From positions 1,514,023 through 1,578,022 of the forward strand of contig NZ_KE150457.1 in assembly GCF_000411455.1 (NCBI RefSeq): DNA of 64,000 nucleotides. The letters are read 5' to 3'. The notes under the pieces are model-generated. The model ran no database searches. It was not told where the DNA came from and saw nothing but the letters and a program-made list of their open reading frames with translations. How positions within the stretch are numbered: position 1 is the first letter of the stretch; each line of letters opens with the position of its first letter. The position numbers and the translations under genes were made by a program. Positions 1-9,431 of this stretch are shown piece after piece. Source of the stretch: Microbacterium sp. oral taxon 186 str. F0373 (GTDB taxonomy: Bacteria; Actinomycetota; Actinomycetes; Actinomycetales; Microbacteriaceae).

Positions 1-3000
1 GCGTGACCGCGTTGATGCAGCTGGCGGCATATGCCGACCAGCTCGACCGTCTCGGCGCGCCGCGCAGCGGCCGGGTGGAACTGCTGCTCGGCGACGGCAC
101 GACCTCGACGCACACCGTCAGCGACCTCATGCCCGTCTTCCGGTTGCGCCGGCAGCGACTGCGCGCGCTCATCGTCGACCGTGACATCGCGGCCGGCGTC
201 GACGCTGCCCCGATCGGGTGGGGAGATGACCGCGGCGAACTGAGGATCGTCGCGTGCGGGCGGTGCGCGACGTGCGATGCGGAGGTGGTCGCGCACCGCG
301 ACCTGCTGCTGGTCGCGGGAATGCGCCCCGTGCAGCGCGATCGGCTGCGTGCGGCCGGTATCCGCACCATCGACGACCTGGCCGCCGCGACGGAAGCTCC
401 CGAGCGGATGTCGGGCGACACGTTCGCCGGACTGCGCACGCAGGCGCGTCTGCAGCTGGACAGCCCCGCAGGCGGCGTGGGCGAGACGGCCACCGCGTCC
501 ACGCCGCCGGTGCCGACCTTCGAGGTGGTCTTTCCGAAGGCGATCGGCGCGCTGCCCCGGCCCGACCGCGGCGACCTGTTCTTCGACTTCGAGGGCGATC
601 CGCTCTACACCGAAGCCGCCGACGCGGGGGGAGCGTCGTGGGGCATCGACTACCTGTTCGGGTGGGTCGACGACGACGAGCAGTACGCGGCACTGTGGGC
701 GCACTCGTTCGCAGAGGAGAAGCGGGCGCTCGAGGATTTCCTGGATGTGGTGGCGCTGCGCCGTCGCGCCCATCCCGGCATGCACATCTACCATTACGCG
801 CCGTACGAGCCGACGCACCTGCTGGCGATGGCCGCGCGGTACGGGGTGCGCGAGGCCGAGGTCGACACGCTGCTGCGTGAAGGCGTCTTCGTGGACCTCT
901 ATCCGATCGTCCGGCGCGCCCTGCGTGTGGGGTCGCGCTCGTACTCGATCAAGAAGCTCGAGCCGCTCTACATGGGCGCCGAGGTGCGCACCAGCGACGT
1001 GCAGCGCGGCGACGATTCGATTGTCAAGTACGTCGAAGCGCGCGAGCTGATGGCGGCGGGGGAGGATGCCGCGGGAGCGGCCATCCTCGATGACCTCGCC
1101 GACTACAACCGCTACGACTGCGTCTCGACGCGGCGCTTGCGCAACTGGCTCGTGGAGCGGGCCCGGGAGGCCAAGCTCCTGCCCTCCGCCGATGTCGACG
1201 CCGCAGAGCGTCCGTACGAGCCCTCGCCGCGTGCCGAGGCGCTCACGCGGATGGCCGGCGTCGCCGACACCGACGACGCGCCCGACGAGGCCGCGGTCAC
1301 CGCGCTGAAGCTCGCCGCGGCGGCGATCGACTACTACCCCCGCGAGGCGAAGACGTTCTGGGCGACGCATTTCCTGCGGCTGCGGGAGCCCGTCTCGATC
1401 TGGGAGGATACCCGCGACGTCGTCGTCTTCGACCATGATCGCTGCCGGGTCCTGACCGACTGGCACGTGCCGGAGGGCGGTCGCGTCCAGCGCCGGGTGC
1501 TCGAGCTGCGCGGCGACCTCGCGCCGGGAACGAAGCTGTCCGCGGGGGGATCGGTCTTCCTGCTGTACGAGCTGCCGACACCGTTCCCGATCGACACCAG
1601 CCCGCGATGGATCCACGCCGCGCGGTCGGTCCGCGTCGTCGACGTCCTCGATGACGGAATGGTCGTGGAGGAGAACTCCGTCCACGGATTCACCTGGCAG
1701 GAGCTGCCGATCGCCTCGACCCCGCCCGCGCCGCCTCAGGCCGGGTCGCAGCAGGCGGCGATCGATCACTGGGCCGACACAATCATCCAGGCGGCCCCGC
1801 TGCGCTCGGCGGACTTCCCGTTCGACCCCGCGACCGACCTGCTGCTGCGCAGAATCCCGCGCACGCGCTCGGGTACGCTCGCGCGCGGCGACGGTGACGC
1901 GGTCGACGAGATCGCCCGCGCCGTCGACGATCTCGACCGCAGCTATCTGGCCGTGCAAGGCCCGCCGGGCACCGGCAAGACCTACGTCGGTTCGCACGTG
2001 GTCGCGCGCCTGGTCCGCGAGAAGGGATACCGCGTCGGCGTGGTGGCGCAGTCGCACGCGGTCGTGGAGAACATGCTCGCGCGCATCGTCGATGCGGGGG
2101 TGCCGGGTGAGCGCGTCGCGAAGGCGACGAAGGGCGCGGCATCCGGTGCGGAGAGTTTCACCGCCATCGCGAAGGACGGCTATGCGGCCTTCGCCCAGGC
2201 ACACCCGGACGGGTTCGTCATCGGCGGTACGGCATGGGACCTGAGCCACCCCGGACGCGTGCCCCGCGCGAGTCTGGACCTGCTCGTCATCGACGAAGCC
2301 GGACAGTTCTCGCTCGCCTCGACCATCGCGGTGTCGGTCGCGGCGCAGCGACTGCTGCTGCTCGGCGATCCCCAGCAGCTGCCGCAGGTGAGCCAGGGCA
2401 CCCATCCCGAGCCGGTCGACACCTCCGCACTCGGATGGGTGATGGACGGCGTCGCGGTCGTCCCCGATGATCGCGGCTTCTTCCTCGCACAGACGCGGCG
2501 GATGCGCCCCGAGGTCGCCGCTCCCGTCTCCGAACTGTCCTACGACGGGCGACTCGCGGCGCATCCGTCCACCTCGGGGCGTCACCTCGACGGCGTTGCG
2601 GCCGGCGTCGTCCCCATGCCGCTGACCCACGCGGGCAACGCCACACAGTCGCCGGAGGAGGCCGACGCCGTCCTCGCCCTCGCTCGCGACCTCCTCGGGC
2701 GGGCGTGGACGCCATCCGAACAGGCGCGCCCGCGACCGCTCACGGCCGCGGATCTGATCGTCGTCACCCCGTACAACGCGCAGCAGGTGCTCGTCGAGTC
2801 CGTGCTGGCAGCGGCCGGGCTCGGGGAGATCCCGGTCGGAACGGTCGACAAGTTCCAGGGTCAGGAAGCTGCCGTCGCGATCGTGTCGCTCGCGGCATCC
2901 AGCGGCCGTGATGCACCGCGAGGGCTCGAGTTCCTCCTGCTGCAGAACCGTCTGAACGTGGCCATCTCGCGGGCCGAGCACACCGCGTTCGTCGTCTACG

Positions 3001-3092
3001 GTACGGGGCTGCTCGACGACCTGCCCCGCACTCCCGACGGTGTCGCCCGCCTCAGTGCCTTCGCCCGTCTCGTCGGCGCGGACGCGCCCTAG
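1..3092 (+). CDS. TM0106-type RecB-like nuclease / superfamily 1 helicase (5' end cut by window)
   Basis: Large protein with an N-terminal RecB-like/RNase H-like nuclease half and a C-terminal superfamily 1 helicase (UPF1/DNA2-like AAA) half. Counting from the GTG at position 3, Walker A GPPGTGKT is at residues 653-660 and the Walker B/DEAD-type IDEAG at 763-767. Late helicase motifs are visible as GDPQQLPQV, a VDKFQGQEA motif and NVAISRAEH near the C-terminus. An FFDFEGDP motif near residue 197 and YNRYDC near 370 fit the exonuclease-like part. Family members are about 1100-1200 residues, so roughly 100-150 N-terminal residues probably lie left of the window. A role in DNA repair or RNA/DNA processing is inferred from family only. 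Confidence 0.88.
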   Translation, partial: VTALMQLAAYADQLDRLGAPRSGRVELLLGDGTTSTHTVSDLMPVFRLRRQRLRALIVDRDIAAGVDAAPIGWGDDRGELRIVACGRCATCDAEVVAHRDLLLVAGMRPVQRDRLRAAGIRTIDDLAAATEAPERMSGDTFAGLRTQARLQLDSPAGGVGETATASTPPVPTFEVVFPKAIGALPRPDRGDLFFDFEGDPLYTEAADAGGASWGIDYLFGWVDDDEQYAALWAHSFAEEKRALEDFLDVVALRRRAHPGMHIYHYAPYEPTHLLAMAARYGVREAEVDTLLREGVFVDLYPIVRRALRVGSRSYSIKKLEPLYMGAEVRTSDVQRGDDSIVKYVEARELMAAGEDAAGAAILDDLADYNRYDCVSTRRLRNWLVERAREAKLLPSADVDAAERPYEPSPRAEALTRMAGVADTDDAPDEAAVTALKLAAAAIDYYPREAKTFWATHFLRLREPVSIWEDTRDVVVFDHDRCRVLTDWHVPEGGRVQRRVLELRGDLAPGTKLSAGGSVFLLYELPTPFPIDTSPRWIHAARSVRVVDVLDDGMVVEENSVHGFTWQELPIASTPPAPPQAGSQQAAIDHWADTIIQAAPLRSADFPFDPATDLLLRRIPRTRSGTLARGDGDAVDEIARAVDDLDRSYLAVQGPPGTGKTYVGSHVVARLVREKGYRVGVVAQSHAVVENMLARIVDAGVPGERVAKATKGAASGAESFTAIAKDGYAAFAQAHPDGFVIGGTAWDLSHPGRVPRASLDLLVIDEAGQFSLASTIAVSVAAQRLLLLGDPQQLPQVSQGTHPEPVDTSALGWVMDGVAVVPDDRGFFLAQTRRMRPEVAAPVSELSYDGRLAAHPSTSGRHLDGVAAGVVPMPLTHAGNATQSPEEADAVLALARDLLGRAWTPSEQARPRPLTAADLIVVTPYNAQQVLVESVLAAAGLGEIPVGTVDKFQGQEAAVAIVSLAASSGRDAPRGLEFLLLQNRLNVAISRAEHTAFVVYGTGLLDDLPRTPDGVARLSAFARLVGADAP

Positions 3093-3170
3093 ACTCGGCC
3101 TATCGGTCGACGCACACCGGTCGAGTTCCGCGGGGCAACACCTCCGCGACGTGGCGAACAGGAGCACGAC

Positions 3171-3470
3171 ATGAGCGATGAGATGCCCCGGCAGTTTGAG
3201 ATCGATCTGCCGCCGGAGGTGATCGCCGGCAGCTTCGCCGACTTCGCGAACGTGTGGCACACGCCCGACGTGTTCGTGATGGACTTCGTCTCTCTCGTGC
3301 GGCCTCCGCAGGCCGGGGCGGATGCCGACGGTGCGCCCGTCACGGTCGTGCCCGCTCGGGTGGTGCAGCGAGTGCGCATCCCCCCGCAGCAGGTGTTCGA
3401 GCTGGCGAAAGCGCTCACCCAGCAGCTGGAGTTCTGGGAGCAGGAGACCGGGCGACGCGCCGAAGGGTGA
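3171..3470 (+). CDS. DUF3467 family protein
   Basis: A 99-residue soluble protein. The core PPEVIAGSFADFANVWHTPDVFVMDF followed by a basic strand and VFELAKALTQQLEFWE matches the small DUF3467 family, whose function is unknown. The ATG is preceded by AGGAG at about 8 nt, an ordinary ribosome site. It sits 78 bp after the helicase gene. A TAGACT box overlapping the helicase stop codon (3089-3094) could be its own promoter. Confidence 0.8.
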   Translation: MSDEMPRQFEIDLPPEVIAGSFADFANVWHTPDVFVMDFVSLVRPPQAGADADGAPVTVVPARVVQRVRIPPQQVFELAKALTQQLEFWEQETGRRAEG

Positions 3471-3521
3471 CGATACCGTCGCCCGGGGCCGCGACCGGTC
3501 TCGACCGCGCGCCGGTCATCT

Positions 3522-3541
3522 TCGGGGGATATACTCCCCGA
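3522..3541 (+). promoter_or_regulatory. Palindrome enclosing the -10 box of the corA leader promoter
   Basis: A 6-bp inverted repeat (TCGGGG / CCCCGA) with TATACT (3530-3535) in its loop, the best -10 hexamer in this intergenic stretch. No convincing -35 is visible. A palindrome across a -10 box is where a repressor could bind; no regulator is identified. Confidence 0.45.
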
Positions 3542-3677
3542 GGCTCGTCCCCGTGCATCCGATCACGACGAGCCGCGATCAGAGGCGGTGAGACACCATG
3601 GCAGACGATAGTAGCCGCGCCGCGGTGCTCGCCGCCGGCATCCTCTCGTTCTGAGGCCGGCGCACCCGCGGCGTTTT
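3542..3677 (+). promoter_or_regulatory. Structured leader of corA with terminator-like nested hairpin
   Basis: The 307-bp gap before corA is not empty. Hairpin 1 pairs 3542-3549 with 3567-3574 (GGCTCGTC/GACGAGCC, 8 bp). A second structure pairs 3618-3625 with 3666-3673 (CGCCGCGG/CCGCGGCG, 8 bp) and encloses a 7-bp stem 3633-3639/3656-3662 (CGCCGGC/GCCGGCG). It is followed immediately by TTTT at 3674-3677, as in an intrinsic terminator. An 18-codon ORF runs into this structure. The layout resembles transcription attenuation or a metal-sensing leader; it does not match the M-box consensus by eye. Confidence 0.5.
3598..3654 (+). CDS. Possible 18-residue leader peptide upstream of corA
   Basis: ATG-to-TGA mini-ORF encoding MADDSSRAAVLAAGILSF. 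It is preceded by a purine-rich GAGGCGGTGAG stretch that could act as a ribosome site. Codons 7-18 lie inside the nested terminator-like hairpin, so ribosome position could decide whether that hairpin forms. Enterobacterial Mg2+ transporter leaders use short peptides in this way; the parallel here is inference. It could equally be a chance ORF, which comparison between species would settle. Confidence 0.4.
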   Translation: MADDSSRAAVLAAGILSF

Positions 3678-3777
3678 CGTGTGTGCCGTCCGCTCGGCAC
3701 GCTCCGACGTGCGCGCGATCCTTCGTGCGTGCCCGCCCCGCGGCGCTCGGCGACCGCGTGTCCACGAGGAGAGACCC

Positions 3778-4779
3778 ATGACCCTGATCGACAACGCCGT
3801 GTACAAGGACGGGGTGCGCGTTGCCACCCCCGCCTCGCTCGACGAGGCCTACGCCCTCCAGGAAGCCCACACGGGCTTCGCGTGGATCGGCCTGTACCGT
3901 CCGTCGGACGAGGAGCTGGCGTCCGTCGCGACAGAGTTCGAACTGCACCCGCTCGCCATCGAGGATGCGGCTCTGGGGCATCAGCGCTCCAAGGTCGAGC
4001 GTTACGGCGACACGCTGTTCGTGGTGCTGCGCCCCGCCCGCTACGACGACGAGCGCGAGGAGCTGGACATCGGCGAGCTGCATCTGTTCGTCGGCCCCGA
4101 CTTCGTGATCACCATCCGCCACGCCGAATCCCCCGATCTCGGAGCGGTGCGGCGGCGCCTCGAGCAGCAGCCGGAACTGTTGGCGCTGGGATCGGAGGCG
4201 TTGCTGTACGCCGTGCTCGACCGCGTCGTCGACGAGTACGAGCCGCTGGTCGCCGGCATCGAGAACGACATCGACGAGATCGAGGACGACCTGTTCGGAG
4301 ACGCCGACGACGATGCCCTCTCGCGCCGCATCTACGAGCTGTCCGGAGAGCTGAACCGCTTCTTCCGAGCCACCCACCCGCTGGTGCCGATCATCGAATG
4401 GCTGCAGCGCGGCCACGACGCCTACCACGTCGACATCGAGCTGCAGCGGCGGCTGCGCGACGTCCGCGACCATGCCCTCCGCGTCACGGAGCGCATCGAC
4501 GGCTTCCGTGCGGTGCTCGACAAGGCGCTCATCGTGCACTCCGCGCTCGTCTCCCGGCGGCAGACCGAGGTGAACCTGGCGCAGAACGAGCAGGTGAAGA
4601 AGATCTCCTCGTGGGCGGCGATCATCTTCGCGCCCACGCTGATCGGCACGGTGTACGGCATGAACTTCGACGTCATGCCCGAGCTGCACTGGGAGTACGG
4701 CTACCCCGTCGCTCTCGGCGTGATGGTGGCCTTCCCCACCGTGCTCTACCTGATCTTCAAGCGGCGGCGGTGGCTGTGA
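3778..4779 (+). CDS. corA: CorA family Mg2+/Co2+ transporter
   Basis: A 333-residue protein of the CorA/MIT family, a homopentameric inner-membrane channel for divalent cations. A long acidic, mostly helical cytoplasmic domain precedes two C-terminal membrane helices. The defining GMN selectivity motif is at residues 294-296, in the sequence TVYGMNFDVMPELHW, followed by the last membrane segment and a basic tail (FKRRRWL). The ATG at 3778 is chosen because GAGGAGAG lies about 6 nt upstream. An upstream in-frame extension to 3679 would run through the leader and has no family similarity. It stands alone and faces upp convergently. Confidence 0.93.
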   Translation: MTLIDNAVYKDGVRVATPASLDEAYALQEAHTGFAWIGLYRPSDEELASVATEFELHPLAIEDAALGHQRSKVERYGDTLFVVLRPARYDDEREELDIGELHLFVGPDFVITIRHAESPDLGAVRRRLEQQPELLALGSEALLYAVLDRVVDEYEPLVAGIENDIDEIEDDLFGDADDDALSRRIYELSGELNRFFRATHPLVPIIEWLQRGHDAYHVDIELQRRLRDVRDHALRVTERIDGFRAVLDKALIVHSALVSRRQTEVNLAQNEQVKKISSWAAIIFAPTLIGTVYGMNFDVMPELHWEYGYPVALGVMVAFPTVLYLIFKRRRWL

Positions 4780-4849
4780 GCCTCGCTCGTCCGTACCTTC
4801 GCGTCGCCTTCGGCATCCGATAGCGACGACACGGGGCGGATGAAGCCGC

Positions 4850-5482
<633 letters not shown>

Positions 5483-5488
5483 GATCTC

Positions 5489-5498
5489 AGCCTACGCT
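5489..5498. promoter_or_regulatory. Overlapping divergent -10 boxes for upp and tadA
   Basis: On the minus strand TAGGCT (reading 5494 to 5489) lies exactly 6 nt before the upp ATG. On the plus strand TACGCT (5493-5498) lies exactly 6 nt before the tadA ATG. The two hexamers share the TA at 5493-5494, so one 10-bp sequence can serve as -10 in both directions. Confidence 0.7.
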
Positions 5499-5504
5499 GA
5501 AGGG

Positions 5505-5972
5505 ATGAGCCTGCCCGTGCGTGCCGACGACGAGACGGTGATGCGTCGTGCCCTTGCACTGGCCGCTCGCGCGGCGGACGCGGGAGAGATCCCGGTGGGC
5601 GCGGTCGTCGTGGATGCCGGGGGTGCGGCGATCGGTGAAGGTCTCAACCTGCGGGAGGCGACCGCCGACCCCACCGCCCATGCGGAGGTCGTGGCCCTCC
5701 GGCAGGCCGCGGCATCCGTCGGGTCGTGGAACCTCGAGGGGTGCACGCTGACCGTGACCCTCGAGCCGTGTCTGATGTGCGCGGGCGCGATCCTGCAGGC
5801 TCGCGTCGGCCGGGTCGTGTTCGGCGCGTGGGACGAGAAGGCGGGCGCCGCGGGATCGGTGTACGACGTGCTACGTGACCGGCGGCTGCCGGTGCGGGCC
5901 GAAGTGGTTGGCGGCATCCTGGAGGACGACGCGCGCGCCCTGCTGCGCACCTTCTTCGACGCCCGCCGTTGA
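5505..5972 (+). CDS. tadA: tRNA adenosine(34) deaminase TadA
   Basis: A 155-residue zinc-dependent deaminase that converts A34 to inosine in tRNA-Arg(ACG). Zinc and catalytic residues are visible: H59-A-E61 and P88-C-L-M-C92. The start at 5505 fits the leaderless pattern (TACGCT, 6 nt, ATG). An ATG at 5481 in the same frame would add eight residues and overlap the upp start. Length fits bacterial TadA. Confidence 0.93.
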   Translation: MSLPVRADDETVMRRALALAARAADAGEIPVGAVVVDAGGAAIGEGLNLREATADPTAHAEVVALRQAAASVGSWNLEGCTLTVTLEPCLMCAGAILQARVGRVVFGAWDEKAGAAGSVYDVLRDRRLPVRAEVVGGILEDDARALLRTFFDARR

Positions 5973-5985
5973 GGAGGTCCCTGCC

Positions 5986-7098
5986 TCAGTCCGAGGAGCT
6001 GAGGATGATCGCCTCGGTGGGCGGGGCGGGGTCGGCCCGACGGCCGATGTAGCCGATGTTCTCCAGCAGGGCGCGACGGAACTCCGCGGGGCGCTCCAGG
6101 TGCGGCGCGTGGCCGACGCCCTCGAAGACCAGTTCGGTGACGGCGCCTCCCGCCGCTCGGTAGGCATCCAGCACGTCGCGGGTCTGCGACACCATCTCCT
6201 GCGCGGGTGCGGACGCGGCGCCCGGCCACCCCGGGATCACCCCGAGGGCGCCGAGGTGGTTGATGTCGAAGAAGGAGGCATCGGAGACGATCGCGTCGGC
6301 CGAGCCGCGCACCCAGAGGACGGGAGGCTTGGGGGTGATGTCCACGATGCTCGACGTGTTGAAGTACTGCGGCGCCATGGTGTTCAGCACGCCCAGGCGT
6401 CCGGCGGCGAACCCGGGCCAGTTCTCGCTGGTGACGCTGTCGCCGGGGTAGTTGCCGGTGGCCGTGGAGGTGGTGTTCATCGACTCCACCCAGATGTCCT
6501 CGTGCGCGCTCGTGTATCCCGGTGCGACATAGCCGGAGCGGAAGACGCTGCGCGGCGACGTCGGTGCCTCGTCGGTCATGTCGCGGTCGGTGAGTCGCTG
6601 CACGAAGTCGGGGTTGGCGCCGCCCGCGCCGCAGCCGGCGTCGTCGGCGGTCACCCGCGATCCGTCGCGGCGGGTGCCCCCGAAGCCGTAGGGCGAGACC
6701 GGCGCCTGCAGGGTGAGCGAGCGCACGGGGTGGTCGATGGCGTACTGCATGACCACGCCTCCTCCCATGGACCACCCGACGAGGTGCGCCGTGTCGATGC
6801 CCAGCACCTGCAGCGTGGCGAACACGTCGTCGCTGAAGTCGCGGACGCCGCGGGTGGCGTCGACGGGCGCGCTCTCGGTGTTGCCGAACCCGCGCAGATC
6901 GACGGCGATGATCCGCAGATCGCTGGGCAGATCCTGCATGAGCTCCTGCCAGAACAGGCTCGACGACACGTTGCCGTGGACCAGGATCACGGTCTGGTCC
7001 GCGGTCGCGGCCGGGTTGTCGCCGACGCGTTCGAGGATGCCGACGCGCAGCCGGTCGGTGTCGATGATCCGGGCGGTGATGCCGTCGAGGAGCGTCAT
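5986..7098 (-). CDS. Alpha/beta hydrolase
   Basis: A 370-residue alpha/beta-hydrolase-fold protein. The oxyanion-loop HGNVSSS, the nucleophile elbow GWSMGGG (Ser about residue 110), a late Asp (RGSADAIVSDASF) and the catalytic His in GVGHAPHLERP form a complete triad. It has no signal peptide, so it is cytosolic. The insert between elbow and cap is longer than in small esterases. Substrate cannot be read. The start is supported by TAGGAT (7105-7110) 6 nt upstream. The 279-bp gap towards proC shows no gene. Confidence 0.87.
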   Translation of the reverse strand: MTLLDGITARIIDTDRLRVGILERVGDNPAATADQTVILVHGNVSSSLFWQELMQDLPSDLRIIAVDLRGFGNTESAPVDATRGVRDFSDDVFATLQVLGIDTAHLVGWSMGGGVVMQYAIDHPVRSLTLQAPVSPYGFGGTRRDGSRVTADDAGCGAGGANPDFVQRLTDRDMTDEAPTSPRSVFRSGYVAPGYTSAHEDIWVESMNTTSTATGNYPGDSVTSENWPGFAAGRLGVLNTMAPQYFNTSSIVDITPKPPVLWVRGSADAIVSDASFFDINHLGALGVIPGWPGAASAPAQEMVSQTRDVLDAYRAAGGAVTELVFEGVGHAPHLERPAEFRRALLENIGYIGRRADPAPPTEAIILSSSD

Positions 7099-7377
7099 GA
7101 CCGCATCCTACTCCGCCGACCTGTCGTCATGAACGGACTCTCAGGTGAAGAGTCGGAGTGCGCCGAGCGGCGGACCCGACCATGCGTTCTCGTGGTCCCG
7201 AGGTGCGTACGGCCCTGCCGTACGGGTGGGTCTGCCGAGGGCCGTCAGGCTCTCTGCCCACCGCACGGCGGCGGCGACCCCGTCGATCACGGGTTCCCTC
7301 AGCTGGGAAACCGGCGCAGCCGAGCACGGGTGAGTGGTTTCTCTGCACGCCGCTCGTTCCTCTGCGAGGATGAGGGC

Positions 7378-8211
7378 ATGGCTTCCCCCCTCCCTTCGAT
7401 CGCGATCCTCGGTGCCGGCTCGATGGGAGGCGCGATCTTGCAGGGCCTCGTCCGCTCGGGTGATGCCCCCGCGATCACCGTGACCAACCGCACCGCCGTG
7501 CGCGCTGACGCCTTGGTGGGACTCGACGGCGTCACGAGCCTTTCGCTCGAGGCCGACGGCGACGCGAACACGGCTGCCGCCGCAGCCGCCGACATCGTGC
7601 TCATCGGTGTGAAGCCGGTGATGGTGCCCGATCTGCTCCGCGAGATCGCGCCCGTGCTGCGTCCGGGGACGATCATCGTGAGCCTCGCCGCGGGTGTCAC
7701 GATCGCGACATTCGCGTCCATCGTGGGTGAAGAGGTCTCGGTGATCCGCTCCATGCCGAACACCCCCGCGGTGGTCGGCAAGGCGGTGACCGGCCTGTCG
7801 GCGGGCCCCACGGCATCCGCGGACGAGCTGGCGCTGGTGCGCCGGCTGTTCGAGACGTGCGGGGCGGTCATCGAGGTGCCCGAGTCGCAGATCGACGCCC
7901 TGTCGACGATCTCGGGGTCGGGTCCGGCCTACTTCTTCCTGCTGGTCGAGGAGCTCACCGAGGCCGCGCGCGGCAAGGGTTTCTCCGACGCCGACGCGCG
8001 CCTGATGGCCGAGCAGACCTTCATCGGCGCCGCGGCGCTGCTGGATGCCACGGGGGAGGACCCCGCCGAGCTGCGGCGGCGCGTCACCAGTCCCAAGGGC
8101 ACGACCGAGCGTGCGATCGCGGTGCTGCAGGGCGCCCGCCTGGACGGCGTGTTCGCCGAAGCGACCGACGCCGCCCTCGCCCGCGCCAAGGAGATGGCCG
8201 TCGGCGCCTGA
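7378..8211 (+). CDS. proC: Pyrroline-5-carboxylate reductase
   Basis: A 277-residue NAD(P)H-dependent reductase for the last step of proline synthesis. The Rossmann motif GAGSMG is at residues 12-17. The C-terminal dimerisation domain carries SGSGPAYFFLLVEEL and RRRVTSPKGTTERAI, both signature stretches of the family. The ATG at 7378 is chosen because it begins directly at the beta-strand of the Rossmann fold; in-frame sequence further upstream covers unrelated DNA. It ends convergently with the AbiEi/DUF559-like gene, with a repeat element between them. Confidence 0.95.
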   Translation: MASPLPSIAILGAGSMGGAILQGLVRSGDAPAITVTNRTAVRADALVGLDGVTSLSLEADGDANTAAAAAADIVLIGVKPVMVPDLLREIAPVLRPGTIIVSLAAGVTIATFASIVGEEVSVIRSMPNTPAVVGKAVTGLSAGPTASADELALVRRLFETCGAVIEVPESQIDALSTISGSGPAYFFLLVEELTEAARGKGFSDADARLMAEQTFIGAAALLDATGEDPAELRRRVTSPKGTTERAIAVLQGARLDGVFAEATDAALARAKEMAVGA

Positions 8212-8269
8212 CCCCGCCGCTCCCTCCGCCCGCCCGCTTCGCCCGCCCGTCCGCCGCGTCCCCGCGCCC

Positions 8270-8338
8270 GCGAGAAACCACCTTCGGCACGAGAAACCAC
8301 CACTGCAGGTGCGTGTCGTCGCCGTTGTGGTTTCTCAC
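8270..8338. repeat. 69-bp four-arm palindromic element, copy 1
   Basis: Arms GCGAGAAACC (8270-8279) and CGAGAAACC (8290-8298) in forward sense, a degraded third arm at 8310-8318, and reverse arm GGTTTCTCAC (8329-8338). Arm spacing (10, 11, 10 nt) is identical to copies 2 and 3. The minus-strand neighbour takes its stop codon TGA from the last arm. It lies between convergent proC and that gene, so it may also end transcription. Confidence 0.8.
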
Positions 8339-9351
8339 TGCAGTTGGTGAGGGAGGGTGCGGGACGTCTGGCGCAGGCTCGCCAGTCCGGCGCGGTCGCG
8401 CGGGCGGACGAGCCGGACGGCCGCGCGCTGCAGGGCGGTCGCCAACGGCTCGACCCGCACCGCGTCCGCCATCTCCCAGCGTGCGACCGGATGCCCCGCG
8501 CGGCGCAGACGGTCCTCGCGGCGCTTCTCGTCGCGGAAGCGCCTCGCGGCGTCGGCGGGTGCTTCGCCGTCGTCGATGCCGTACTTGCCCCAGCCGTCGC
8601 TCTCGCCCACCGTGCGGCTCGACGGGAAGAGGAAGTCCGTGCGGTCCGTGACGCCCTCGTAGCGGAGCTCGGCCTGCAGCACCGGGTCTTCGAAGCCGCA
8701 CCAGCGGATGACGGCGCGGCTCACACTCTCGCCGGGCGACTCGGCGCGCGCGTCCGCGTGCGCCCAGGCCCACGCCAGCCGCGCGACGCCCCGGCGGGAG
8801 GCCTGCGACGCGGCGCGCTCCCGGAGGTCGTCGACGACGAGAGCGCCGCCCTGTCGGGGCGAGATCGCGGCATCCACGACGGCGAGCGCCTGCGCGGGCG
8901 GGAGCACGCGGGCGAGATCGATGACGGCATCCGTCGGCGAGGTGCACAGGATGCCGTCGACGCTCACGACCTCCCGCGCGTCCGTGCTGGTGTGCACGCA
9001 CACGTCGCCGAACCGTCGCGACGCCGTGCGGTCCGGATCGAACACGTGGATGTCGCGCGCCTCGCCGAACAGCGGCAGGCCGAGCAGCACCGCGGCGGAC
9101 TCCAGGCACAACACGGCATCCGGGTGGACGAGCGCGAAGGCGTGCACCCGCAGCGCATACCGCTGCCACGGCGCCAGCCGCGCCGCCGCGGCGGCATCCA
9201 CGTACACGCCGCGGCGCACCCGCACGAAGCCGGGACCGGCCACCGCCAGCCGCAGCACGCGGGCCTCGGCGGAGGTGACGAGCGGAAGCGGTGACCGGGT
9301 GGTGGCACGGTCCGTCGACAGGTGCGGCATCCGCAGATCATGCCCCGGCAC
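8335..9351 (-). CDS. AbiEi-like winged-helix / DUF559-type nuclease-fold protein
   Basis: A 338-residue protein of a type common and often multi-copy in Microbacteriaceae. The N-terminal part (VRRGVYVDAAAAARLAPWQRY) resembles the AbiEi antitoxin winged helix; AVLCLESAAVLLGLPL follows. The C-terminal third has a Vsr/DUF559-like pattern (ESVSRAVIRWCGFEDPVLQAEL, then RTDFLFP, E-S-D and GKY), consistent with a PD-(D/E)xK nuclease fold. Activity is not established. A start at the internal ATG of MPHLSTDR (seven residues later) is equally possible. The gene is bracketed by two copies of the same 69-bp element, and its stop codon lies in one of them. Confidence 0.7.
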   Translation of the reverse strand: MPGHDLRMPHLSTDRATTRSPLPLVTSAEARVLRLAVAGPGFVRVRRGVYVDAAAAARLAPWQRYALRVHAFALVHPDAVLCLESAAVLLGLPLFGEARDIHVFDPDRTASRRFGDVCVHTSTDAREVVSVDGILCTSPTDAVIDLARVLPPAQALAVVDAAISPRQGGALVVDDLRERAASQASRRGVARLAWAWAHADARAESPGESVSRAVIRWCGFEDPVLQAELRYEGVTDRTDFLFPSSRTVGESDGWGKYGIDDGEAPADAARRFRDEKRREDRLRRAGHPVARWEMADAVRVEPLATALQRAAVRLVRPRDRAGLASLRQTSRTLPHQLQ

Positions 9352-9431
9352 CCGCGCCGCCGCGGTCTCATCCCCACCCTTCCCGCGGTCATCCCCTCCC
9401 GCGCAGCCTGGGGAGGAGCCCCCGTGCGCCG

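Noticed and set aside
3471-3777. M-box (ykoK) Mg2+ riboswitch before corA
   Set aside because: The conserved M-box blocks are not recognisable; the region has short simple hairpins and a mini-ORF.
5875-7377. Extending proC upstream by about 500 codons
   Set aside because: The extension runs antisense through the hydrolase gene and the intergenic gap; ProC begins at its Rossmann strand at 7378.
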